64,000 bases of DNA from contig CAJNYU010002345.1 in NCBI GenBank assembly GCA_905331475.1, positions 62,001-126,000 on the forward strand, in the 5' to 3' direction. The position numbers and the translations under genes are program-made. The notes beneath the pieces are model-generated. The model had not been told where the DNA came from, ran no database searches, and was given only the letters and a program-made list of their open reading frames with translations. This DNA is from Rotaria socialis (Eukaryota; Rotifera; Eurotatoria; Philodinida; Philodinidae). This document shows positions 24,484 to 34,857 of this stretch, piece after piece (within the stretch, counting starts at the first letter, position 1; each line of letters begins with the position of its first letter).

Positions 24484-24988
24484 ACTTGAAACTTTTTCTC
24501 TCCCGTTTTATGTTTTTTTTATTATCTAAATAAAGGAAAGACAATCTGTTTTTTAGAAAAATTAAAACAGCTTATTGGGAATATTGAATAAAACGAATGT
24601 TATAATTTCTAAGTACGGAAAAAAATAGAATAACAATTAAAGACGCAAGTTAAAAATAAAAGCTAGAAGTCTTATCACTCTGAAACAAATTAATTAGATG
24701 TGAACGAAACAATATGAAAAAAAAAATTGATCTATGTAAGAAAACTAACTAAATGTTAGATAAGATTGCTCTTATTGTAAAAGAAATATGAAAGAAAAAA
24801 ACTGTTTCTAATTGTTCTTTTTTTCCTATGTTAATGTGTTACGGTAAAATACTAATATGAAAAAATTTTAAAAAAACTGTGTTGTAACATCAAAGAGTGT
24901 CTGAAAGTATGAGCGTGTAAAGTTTTCACGGGATATAATTGTTAATCAAAAGAAAAGAGATGAAGTCTTCAGAGAGCAATTTCATTGT
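24484..24988. other. Convergent intergenic spacer
   Basis: 3' flank of RSPH1 (plus strand) and of the acidic module gene (minus strand). It is AT-rich with poly-A/T runs. Apart from the RSPH1 polyadenylation hexamer nothing else is recognised. Confidence 0.5.
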
Positions 24989-25578
24989 TTAATGATGTTT
25001 TGATTTGCTACTTTTTTTTCCGTGTGAACTTTTGCTTTTGCTTTTGTGTTTGTCTTTTTCTTCTTCTTCGTCTTCTTCATCAGCAGCTTCTTCTTCTTCA
25101 TCTTCTTCTTCGTTGTCGTCTGAGTCTGTTTCTTCTTCGTCATCGTCATCATCCGTGTCCGTATCGGTATCAGTATCTGTGTCTTCCTCTTCTTCTTCAT
25201 CATCCGTATCGGTGTCTGTATCCGTGTCCGTATCCGTGTCCGTATCCGTGTCTGTATCCGTGTCGGTATCGGTGTCACTGTCCGAATCGGAATCGGAATC
25301 ATCATCCTTTCGTCTTGGTCGATTACCCTTCTTGGCATCGTCGCGATATTCTTCTATGTTTTCGAAGACTTCAGCGTATTCTTCCATTTCTTCTTCGGTA
25401 TTTCCTACAATTATATGAAAGTATGTGCTAAACAAAATTAACAATTAGCCGAAAATTTCCTCACCGCCTGCACATTCTTCGCTGCATTCTTCGCGTCTTG
25501 ATGAACCACAATTCATCCTCCTCATACATTCGTTGTAAGATAAAAAGATGGAAGCACGATCACGTGAGATGAAGACAG
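24989..25578 (-). CDS. Acidic (Asp-Thr)-repeat protein module, no own first exon found
   Basis: Two minus-strand exons, 25465-25578 (114 nt) and 24989-25404. The first encodes FISRDRASIFLSYNEC with four cysteines spaced C-x5-C-x7-C-x3-C. The second opens with GNTEEEMEEYAEVFENIEEY, then runs into long Ser-Asp and Thr-Asp repeats, Asp/Glu runs and a basic Lys/Ser/His end. Both exons are homologous, in the same order and phase, to the last two exons of the neighbouring gene (26359-26472 and 25930-26264). No signal-peptide exon was found between 25579 and 25929. So this is either an alternative 3' cassette spliced to the upstream exon 26723-26924 (phases fit, giving 243 residues) or a partly duplicated gene. 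Function unknown. The composition resembles secreted phosphoproteins that bind calcium. Confidence 0.65.
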
Positions 25579-25929
25579 CTAAAATCGATAAAATGAATAA
25601 TAAATAAATAAATAAATATAAATATGTATGTTAGTATATGTATATATATAAGACATTTTCTGGCCAATATAGTTAGTTCAGAAAGAGAGAGAGAGATAGA
25701 GATCGTATGAAGCTAGTATGAGTAAAAGATACACGAATAACCCAACATAATAAAATGAAAGACACCACATTAAGGGGGCAAACAGGTTATGATTGTTTAG
25801 TTGGCAACTCGAAAAATGAAGAAGAAAAAAATGTATTCTAGCCTAACAAAAAAAATCAAAATTAGGCAAGGAATGGGAAAAAATTTAGAAAAAGAGGATC
25901 ATTCTCACACAGGATGTTCCCTCGATAAT

Positions 25930-26924
25930 TTAATGCTTATGTGTTGAACTAGTTGTTGACTGCTTTTCAGGTTTTGTCGAAGAAGATTGTGATTTTTTCG
26001 TTTTAGCTGGTGGTTCATCTTCATCTTCACTACTTGAATCACTTTCACCATCTGATGTAGTTGTATCTGTTGAATCATCATCAGTGTCATCACTATTACT
26101 ATCACTATCACTAGTATTGTCATCATCATCATCATCACTATCTGATGATGATTTTTGTTGCTTCTTAGCTGTAGTTTTTGTTGATGATTTCTTTGAATCT
26201 GCTCGATATTCTTCAATATGTTCAAAGATTTCAGTATATTCTTCCATTTCTTCTTCCGTATTGCCTGTATAAATAAGTACATAAATGAATGTATTTTAAT
26301 TAAATGTAACTAAAATATTATGAGATTGAATATTTCAATCAATTTTTCTTCTACTTACCAACAGCACATTCTTCATTGCATTCTTCCTTGCGTGATGTAC
26401 CACAGTTCATTCGTCGTACACATTCATTGTAGGAGAGAAAAATCGAAGCTTTCTCGCGTGGCACGAACACTACTGAAACATCAGCAGGCAAAACAAAAAA
26501 AGATGCTCTCTCAATCACATATAACTTTAATGGAAACAAAAAGGGATAGAAAACCCAGAAAAAGAAAACATTGCTTTAGACGATCTTACAATTGTCTTTC
26601 TTTATTTATAAGTTAGTTTTTCTTAGTTTTTAGTTTTAATCGTTAAGCAGCATATTATGTACTAATCATGGAATAATCTTTTTTGTAGCTATTAAAAAGC
26701 AAAGTCAATGATTTAGTCTTACCTTTTTTGTCATCATCATCATCATCATCATCGTCGTCGTCGCTGTCAGTGTCGGTATCAGTATCGGTATCAGTATCTG
26801 TTGAGCTTGACTCTTCTTCTTCTTTTTCTTCTTTTGATTTCTTGCTGGCATCGACTGTTCTTGTTGTCAAACCGATGGACAATAGAACAATCAAGCAAGT
26901 GATCAACAACCAATTGAGATGCAT
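25930..26924 (-). CDS. Secreted acidic Asp/Ser/Thr-rich protein
   Basis: Three minus-strand exons (26723-26924, 26359-26472, 25930-26264) join in frame to 216 residues. It starts at ATG 26924; the GTG three bases earlier is not a start. Residues 1-27 are a signal peptide (MHLNWLLITCLIVLLSIGLT). Then come a Lys/Glu segment, a Thr-Asp repeat and a run of about 11 Asp. Exon 2 holds a four-cysteine motif (YNECVRRMNCGTSRKEECNE; spacing C-x5-C-x7-C-x3-C). Exon 3 starts EEMEEYTEIFEHIEEYRADS and ends as a Ser/Asp/Thr-rich tail closing HKH. The density of Ser/Thr next to Asp/Glu makes it a likely target for secretory-pathway or CK2-type kinases. The family is not recognised. A TATA-like element lies upstream. 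Confidence 0.75.
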
Positions 26925-26980
26925 CACGATTACTGATACTTAGTATTTAAAAATGGACAGCGAAGTACTAAAATATATCT

Positions 26981-26990
26981 ATTTATATAG
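26981..26990 (-). promoter_or_regulatory. TATA box of the acidic secreted gene
   Basis: CTATATAAAT on the minus strand, 57 bp upstream of ATG 26924, a spacing that fits a short 5' leader. A canonical TATA box suits a strongly expressed, tissue-specific secreted product. Confidence 0.45.
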
Positions 26991-27011
26991 AAGCCAAACA
27001 AATTGTCTATG

Positions 27012-27590
27012 TTAACCGAAGCATATACATTTATTTAAGAGAAAATATACGGTATAAGGTATGGGTAGTATGCTTATGATTGCGGTTAGGGATTGGTTCT
27101 GTTTTTTTCTCTTTTCTATCATGAAAAATGTTCCGGCTGAATAAACATATGCCTAGAAAAAGTACGTGCAAAAAAAGTAAATTATGCAAAATAGGCCACG
27201 AAGGAACACCTTGAAGAAGGGTTATGATTAGTTGCAAAACAAAAGCGACAGTAGAAATAATATTTAAAAAGTCTAACCTGAGCAGGAGGGAAAATTTGGG
27301 TTGGTCGCGCTCCGATTCTTCTCTCTTCTATGCGACGATAATAACGAAGGTGATGAAATGCCGCTTTAGGAGGATGATCTAGAAAATAGAGTGTAGAAGA
27401 AAATAGAGAAGAAATAGAAAAAGAAAAAGGAAACATTGATGTGTATATGTGGTTTATAAATGCCAATTGGATTGACAAGAACAAACGTTTTTCACTGTAA
27501 AAATACCGATATAAATTTTCTCCTATTAAGTTAAATGATGAAGATGGACTACTAATTTCTTACCATTATCGTCATCCTCATCCTCATCCT
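27012..27590 (-). CDS. Possible small acidic gene upstream of the cluster
   Basis: Candidate minus-strand exons: one ending at 27564 (Asp/Glu stretch DTNINDEDEDEDDDN), then 27278-27378 encoding HPPKAAFHHLRYYRRIEERR, then 27012-27152 encoding 46 residues to a stop. Splice sites and phases agree, and the middle exon looks truly protein-like. The start is not found: a hydrophobic, Cys-rich stretch precedes the acidic run but lacks an ATG in frame. It could be another member of the secreted acidic group. I do not recognise it, and the last exon is the weakest part. Confidence 0.3.
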
Positions 27591-27599
27591 CATCATTAA

Positions 27600-29221
27600 T
27601 ATTAGTATCACTCGCACAATAAAGAGTAAAACAACAACAAAACAACAACCTGTCGATGTCGCTTAAGCTTGACTATACAAGCAAGCGGAAAACAAAGAAG
27701 ACAAGAAATAGAGAGAGAGAGAAAGAAAGAAAAAAAGGGAGAACGAACTTAATAAGCGAACGCTCTATAAACATATCTGAAAGGAGAATACTGAGGAGAG
27801 CAAAGCCGACAACAATACTAGTGATGATGACGCTGTGGCTTTTATTGGGAGATAGAGAAAGGAGAAAAAAACTAGTAACCGACGACCACGACATATGTAT
27901 GAGTACCAATAATACACGTATCTAACTCTGCGTAGTAGATATTTTTTTGTAATAATCTATGCTTTTCTTGGGCCCTATACCTCTTTTCTTTTTCTTCTCT
28001 TCTTTGATATAATCGGCTACAAAAAAAGAAAGCACAAAAAAATAAATACTTCTTTTTTTTTATTTGCCTAGATTCATCGTATTGATTTCTTTTTTCTCAA
28101 TAATTAGTAGCCACCTGTTCATCTCCAACTTTTTGTTAATACAAGTCTAATAACGTTTTCTTTTCTTTCCGTCAAATCACGAGGTGCGCAGTCAGGTGTG
28201 TCGCTTAGTTAAAAAATGTACATGCGAAATATGTTCGTATGCAATACATAATTATCGTTCCTATCCGAAAATACAAGCAAATTTTTTTGTCATACTTTCT
28301 GTTCTGACTATTTCAAGGTTTCTTCGATTATTACTGTACTCTTTCTTCTTTCTCTGTTTGTCGCATCATTTCAATGACAGCAGTCGGAGCGCAGAAACAC
28401 ATAACTTCTCACAAATATTTGCCGCTGTTGTTTTTTCTTATTATTGTTGTACAATTCTGGTGGTGCCTGTTCGACAGCAGCACACACAAATACGGACGTC
28501 TATAAAAAGAAGAAGAAGAAGAACAAGAAAGCAAACGCGCATGTGCAAGACGACAATCTGTCTTATTGTAAACACCATCATAAGACTTCCATCTCATGTA
28601 TATTAACGGAAAGAAAAGCATTACATACCAATCGGATTTTTGTGCACAACCAAAATAGAACACCCATCTTTAGAATATTGTATGAAGACTTCGATTTATG
28701 ATGCTATTCTACGAGAGAATGTTGATAATGAAGACAATAGTTAAGATACTAATGTCACATAGACACGGGACACAAATCATTTTCAAACGAGAATCTTTCC
28801 TAATCATTTTCATTATTGCATGAATCAACTAGTTTCATCATTTATTTATCTAACTAACATATCATAATTGAAAATTCGATGTCATTTAATTTTTTTATTA
28901 TTATCGGCTGTTTTCTTTTGCGCGGTATTACCTATGCACAAAAAAGATTACGTGTCTACTTTGTTAGTGTCTTTGTTTATGTCGCCATCTTTTTTTTTTG
29001 TTTTTTATTCAAATGATTTTCAACTTAACGAGACTATCCGACGTATAACAGACATACACACACACAAGCACAAGAAGAAGAAAAAGAGGAGGAAATACAG
29101 AATTCAGAACAGAAAAATGATCAATAGTAGAAAAAAGACACACATGTACCATAACGATCAATATATAGAATAAGAACAACAAAGAATGTCTCATTTAATT
29201 CATTTTGTTTAGTTCTTATTG
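27600..29221. other. Gene-poor region, simple repeats
   Basis: About 1.6 kb rich in purine or pyrimidine runs (AG near 27711-27740, GAA near 28508-28525). Several open frames of 60-140 codons on both strands consist mostly of Phe/Leu/Ser or Lys/Arg from these runs and look like chance. No exon is supported. Confidence 0.45.
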
Positions 29222-32200
29222 TTAAGTACTAGCATTGGCTTGTTTAGCTTCATTAAATTGTTGAACAAATCGTTTTGCTACTTCACTCGATTTAAATTTT
29301 ACACATAATGTTTCATGTTTTGCTTCACCTTCGGCAAAGTCCATTGCTGACCAAACATAAGCATTTTCTGAACCTTGATGTGGTTTCAAATCCATTTGTG
29401 ATGTTATCTGATGATTAGCACATAATTTCAAGACTTGTTCACGACGCATTAAAATACGGAATAGATTTGTTGTTTTATGTTGTAAAATTTTCATTTCACC
29501 AATACCACGTTCTTTCATTTGATTAGCTTCGGAGTCGAAACGATATAGTTTTCCACGTTCACAAAATAGTACATTTTCGTCTTCTTCACCTGTTTTAACT
29601 TCCACAGCAGATAATTGAACAATGGGTTTGAATGAAACATTTGGTTCGTATGATTCATCTTCACCGCCACCATCACCTTCGTCGTCATCATTATTATTTG
29701 TTGCTTTTATACTTGTATTAGCTACATTAGTACCGAAGATAAGTGAACCTTGGCCAGCAAAGACTAAAAAAAGAGTAACATTTACATTAATGACATGATA
29801 GTTTTTGTATTGATATTTTATACCTCGTTGGTCGGCACCACTGCTGGATGTCTTATCATTCAATGTTGGCGATTGTTTAGCTACATCAGAAAAACTAAAT
29901 TTTGGTGAATTACCAAAAACTGGTTTGTTCGTTGATGCTGATGCTAATGCTGCTCCAAATGAAAATGGTGCTACTGCATTTGTTGATGAAGATGGTGTCG
30001 ATGGCGAAGAAAATTGAAATCCATTGGTAGGTGGAGCGGCTGCTGATGTTGCTGGTGCATTGCCAAAGCCAGGAAAAGAAAAACCAATATTATTAGTATT
30101 TGGTTTGAATGTTGCACTAGCACCAAATATGGAACTACTGGTATTATTTGTTGGTGTTGAAGCTCCAAATATTGATGTATTAGAGTTACCATTAAAATTA
30201 CCAAATATAGACGGTTTACTATCGTACGGTGATGTTGCATTAGGAGCGGGTGAAGATGACTCAACGGATGATTTTTCTTCTTTTGTCGTTGATGATTGTT
30301 TTTGTAATTGTGATTGAGTTTTGTCAGAATTTGTGAATGAAAATTTAATATTTTCACTTGAACTCAATGGTGTTTTCGGTGCAGATGTTGTTGATTGTGA
30401 TTGAGGAGCTGTAAGCAAAGTGAGACAAAACAGAAATTAGAGATTGACTAGGCGCACAATCAGCTATCACTTTACTTGTTACTTTTACATCATTTTTAAC
30501 TGCATCGGTTTGGTTTTTTATTGCTGTTTTATCTAAATAAACATGAAATAGATTAGAACAAGTGTTAATCTTTTAAAAACAACATATCGTTCATGACCAG
30601 GTTTAGCTGCTCTCCTTCTGTTTAATTAGTGTTGCATATTTAGGGTGAAGGCCAATCAAGCGACGCCGTCTCCTTGGCCTTCGCTCACTGTGAGCTTTAT
30701 AGTTATTGGACCCCATACTAGGTGCTTACATTTACAAAGTCAAGTGTTTGTATTTCCGGCAGATAAAATACTAACAGTAATCTTTTCAAAAGAGAAAAAT
30801 TAGCGCATTTTTAACAACGATCGCACAAAATGTGTTATATTAATTTTTAACACATTGTTTTAATCATGGATTATTCTTATTAACTATTGATTTCTCCACA
30901 TACAAAACAGAAAGACGGAGAATTTCAACTTTTACAAGAAAAAACCTATTTCATTCTATGTTATAGTAATAAAAAAAACACTCCGAGCAACGCAATACAT
31001 TTCTACAGCAGAATCCAGAACAAATAAACAAACGTGACATTACTAATGAAAAGGTAACTAGGCTTCCAAATAAACCAAAACACCTGAAACGAAATCATCT
31101 CATGGTGAGACGTATGTGTGTGTATGTGAAAATCAAGTCACTACCAATGAAACGTTTTAGCTCTTCGAATTTTTTTTGTGAGAACATTTCATAGAGAAAT
31201 TCATTAATCATAAAGACGCCGTACACAAAGAATTTTTTGCATATTTTTAGTTATTGAAATGATGACTTTGGAAAGGATTCACGCTCAAGATAGTTTTATT
31301 TCATAAAATTACCTCTAAAAGAAATGATGTGACAGATATTTTTAGAGATCCGAAACGTGATAAGATAAAAGCAGCGAATTGAAGTTTTTGATCTGCTAAA
31401 CTATGTATATCTTTCATGAAACTTCCGTGAAAAAAGAATTAATTAGTATGTCTCGTAATGATTATTGGTAGGAGTACAAAAAACATACTTTCATCAGGTA
31501 CAATAGATGGTGTATCTTGTTCACAGCCGGGACAACCTTTGCACGGTTCTTTATTTTCATATAAAAAGAAAGTCGATGGTAGTTGCAATTTTTTCGCTCG
31601 ATCGATTTGTTCGGCTGATGGCTTAACTTCACCAAGTGAAACAATGTCTAAACATGCAGATAAAAAATGCAACAAAAGAAAATAACAAATTAATATTTGG
31701 TTATACCATCATCATTTGTGCTTGGTTTTGATTTTGTTTCATCATTTAAAGAGATTTTTCCAACGGATGGTACATCACCGGTTTTTTTTGTGTTTATTTC
31801 CTTTGCTTCATTAAATACTTTCTGAAAGTTTTTAGCTTGTTCATCAGTTTTAAATCGAATACATAATGTTTCATGTTTTGCTTCACCATCGGCAAAGTCC
31901 ATTGCTGACCAAATAAAAGCATTCGCAGAACCTTGATGTACTTTCAAATCCATTTGTGATGTTATCTGATGATTAGCACAGATTTTCAAGACTTGTTCAC
32001 GACGCATTAAAACACGGCATACATGCGTTGCTTTATGTTGTAAAATTTTCATTTCACCAGTACCACGCTCTTTCATTTGATTGGTACCCGAGTCGAAACG
32101 ATAAAGTTTTCCACGTTCACAAAATAGTACATTTTCATCTTCTTCGCCTGTTTTAACTTCTACAGCAGATAATTGAATAATCGGTTTGAATGAAACATTT

Positions 32201-33514
32201 GGTTCATATGATTCGTCTTCACCGCCACCATCACCTTCGTCATCGACATTAGTTTCCGGCTTTACTATTGAAGTATTTGATGAACCAGTACTTAAAACTG
32301 CAGTACCAAAAGTGGATGTCATGTTATTAGTACCAAACATAAATGGACCTGAAAACGAAAATGAAAGTGTAAATATTGAACTTGTAGACTTAGAAAAATT
32401 GACCAACGAAATGCATGTGGAAAAGAAATATGGCGTTATTGATGAAAAGAATAGATTTTCGAATTCATTAATTTAAGTGATCCTTTAGGGAAAGTATCAG
32501 GAAAGAATGGATATACATTCGAATTTGATATTTTTCGAGCTACAGCAATTGATTTGATAATATCAGTTGCAATTGTATGTCACTATCACATAACATGCTA
32601 TGTTCCAATCTCTGGAAGAAAACGCTGTTATTTTACTAGAACATTTTCCAATTCCTTCAAGATCATGTTGCATCAAAATACTAGCATATCTCATGTATCT
32701 TTCTGTTTTATCAGACCAAAGCAAATGTTTACAAGTGACATAACTTACTGCTATTTGAAGACTTTTCATTTGTGTTGTTTGTTGTGGCTGTTGTTGTTGG
32801 TACAATCGTTGATAGTAGAGATGGTGGTTTAGTAGTCGTATCAGTCATGCTGAATTTTGGCAGATTGGAAAAAAACGATTTTGACGGTGATGTTGTTGTT
32901 GCTAGCGCTGGTAATGAATTTGTATTAATTGTTTGTGACGATGATACTACAGCCGGTGTAGAAAACTGAAAAGATGGAGTACTTGAAGGTAATGATGTTG
33001 GCGGATTAGCGGGAGCTGTAGGAAAGAACGGAAAATTTGAACTTGTAGCTGCTGTAGTCATTGCTGGTTGGCGTATAGGAACAGGTTGTTGTTGTGGTGG
33101 TGGTGGTTGGACAGAAAATGGAACCGGAGGAGCTGGATGAGGATGAGTAGATGCTGGCGGATGAGAAACTGGCATCGGTTGTTGAGGCATATAATTTGGA
33201 TAATATGATGCTGCATATGGACTCGGTGCAAAATATGGTTGTTGTTGCTGTTGTTGAAGAGCTAGTACTCGATTTGAAAGGATTTCAACAATATTCTAAA
33301 TAAAGAAAAGAAGATTTTTGACTCATATAAAAGATCAAAGCAAAAAATAACTAACCTTAATTTCGAAAAGTTGTAATGAAATATGTTGTGAATATTGAGA
33401 TAAATTTTGTATAACATTTGTCTGAACATTCAAGCAGTTAATTAATTGCTCATTGAGACGTTCATTAAATGTTGTTGCTGTTGGTTGTGACGGTTTTGAA
33501 GGTGGAGCAGACAT
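29222..33514 (-). CDS. RanBP2-like FG nucleoporin with two Ran-binding domains
   Basis: Seven minus-strand exons (33356-33514, 32749-33295, 31707-32348, 31489-31647, 30476-30532, 29824-30408, 29222-29763) join in frame to 896 residues. The N-terminus has a short helix, poly-Gln, then a Pro/Ser/Thr-rich region. There are two RanBD1 domains (about residues 285-410 and 750-890) containing ERGKLYRFDS, LMRREQVLK and CANHQITSQMDL. Between them lie a RanBP2-type segment LQLPSTFFLYENKEPCKGCP and Phe-Gly repeats (GFSFPGFG, SIFGNF, VFGNSPKFSF). Such domains bind RanGTP at the nuclear pore or disassemble export complexes. It lacks the long TPR N-terminus and cyclophilin domain of vertebrate RANBP2 (over 3000 residues), so it is a short relative, or the N-terminal part is encoded elsewhere. 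NUP50-like proteins are an alternative, but two RanBDs plus the PSTFF segment favour RanBP2. Confidence 0.85.
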
Positions 33515-34857
33515 TTTCAACGTGAAATAAACTTTACAGATAATCAAAATAACAACGATATGCTTCCTTCCAAAATTAAATTTATTGGATCCTCTTTATT
33601 CTCTTGCACAATAACGAAGTAAAGAATGGATGAGTCAAACAATGAAAAAGAGAAAAAGAAAAGGAGCCATTTTTTGCTTGTGTAATGCAATTTGTATAGC
33701 CTTCTTACACGTTCTTACATTCAAAATATTTATCGTTATATAATCAATAGATGTCATAACAAGGCGGGTAGAAAATAATAAATTTTAAGATGTCAGTCAA
33801 TTTTACAATAATTGAAATTTTTTTTTCTATTAAATATAACAATATCAAAGTACTATTGATGATAGACAGTGTTTTGGAATAAATCAATGTATGATTACCA
33901 TGAACATGGTAATATTTGCTGAGCTGTAGGAAAACAATTTCGATCATCTTTTTTATACGAAAATAAATGTGATAATAAACTGTTGTATTGGATATAATTT
34001 AAAACACAATCTCTATGTATTCAAAAAATAATTCATATCGCTAAATACATTCAATGAAGATAATCGATGATTAGAAATGTGTGAAAACTTCCTCTTTGGA
34101 TAAAATTTTGATGAGAAAAAGAGTGATTGAGAAATTTTTATAAATATTGAAATTTTCTATTGCTGTGTGAAATACTAGAGAAATGTTGTTTAAAAGCTGC
34201 TAGAAAATATGCGAAATCTCTACATTATTTCAAAAACTAATAAGAATATCGCAATTAGTCATTTTTATTATCTTTCAGCTAAAATTAGAATGAATTTTAT
34301 GAATAAATTTTTTAAAATGGATATTATTGCTTGGTTGTAAATGTTGATAGAGACTTTAATTCTAGTATAAAATTGCGAAGAATAATCAAAAACGCTTTAG
34401 GTCATGTTACATCATTTGATATCACTCTTTACTCTATGAAGTAAACAACAAAGACCATGAATATATTAGTCTGCTTTGAAAAATCATTTTCTCACTTGTG
34501 ATAATCACAAAATAACTTATTAACATTAACTGTATACGTTAACGGCAAAGAAAATAATTTTAAGCACATCCACCATCCCAAAAATTTATTGAATTGATGT
34601 ATTGTCTCATAGAAATTCTTTTGTAAGATCTAAACTTTTTATTTATGGTTTGTATTTTCCATAAAGCTACTTTTTGTTCTAAATATAAACGTACAATAAG
34701 TGGATTTGGGCAATCTAACATATGCAGAAAAATATAAAACAAAATGACAAAGAGAAAGAAAATAAAGAGATAACAATAGACATATAAGAATAAACATAGA
34801 TATTCTTTCTCTTGAAACATTTATCTGACCAAGTACTATCACTTTTTAGAAGAACAA
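33515..34857. other. Intergenic between RRM1 and the RanBP2-like gene
   Basis: 1.3 kb, AT-rich, both neighbours on the minus strand. It includes the RRM1 3' flank and the promoter of the RanBP2-like gene. No exon or repeat recognised; the 67-86-codon frames near 34560-34842 are hydrophobic chance frames. Confidence 0.5.

Noticed and set aside
25005..25418. Plus-strand Ser/Val-repeat and Leu/Arg-rich ORFs
   Set aside because: Antisense readings of the Asp/Thr/Ser repeat exon; they overlap its codon-alternating array and lack splice context or a start.
27673..27909. Hydrophobic minus-strand ORF that could pass for a signal peptide or membrane protein
   Set aside because: It reads through CT-rich low-complexity DNA; the Phe/Leu/Ser bias is explained by the repeat, and it does not join to the 27278-27378 exon.
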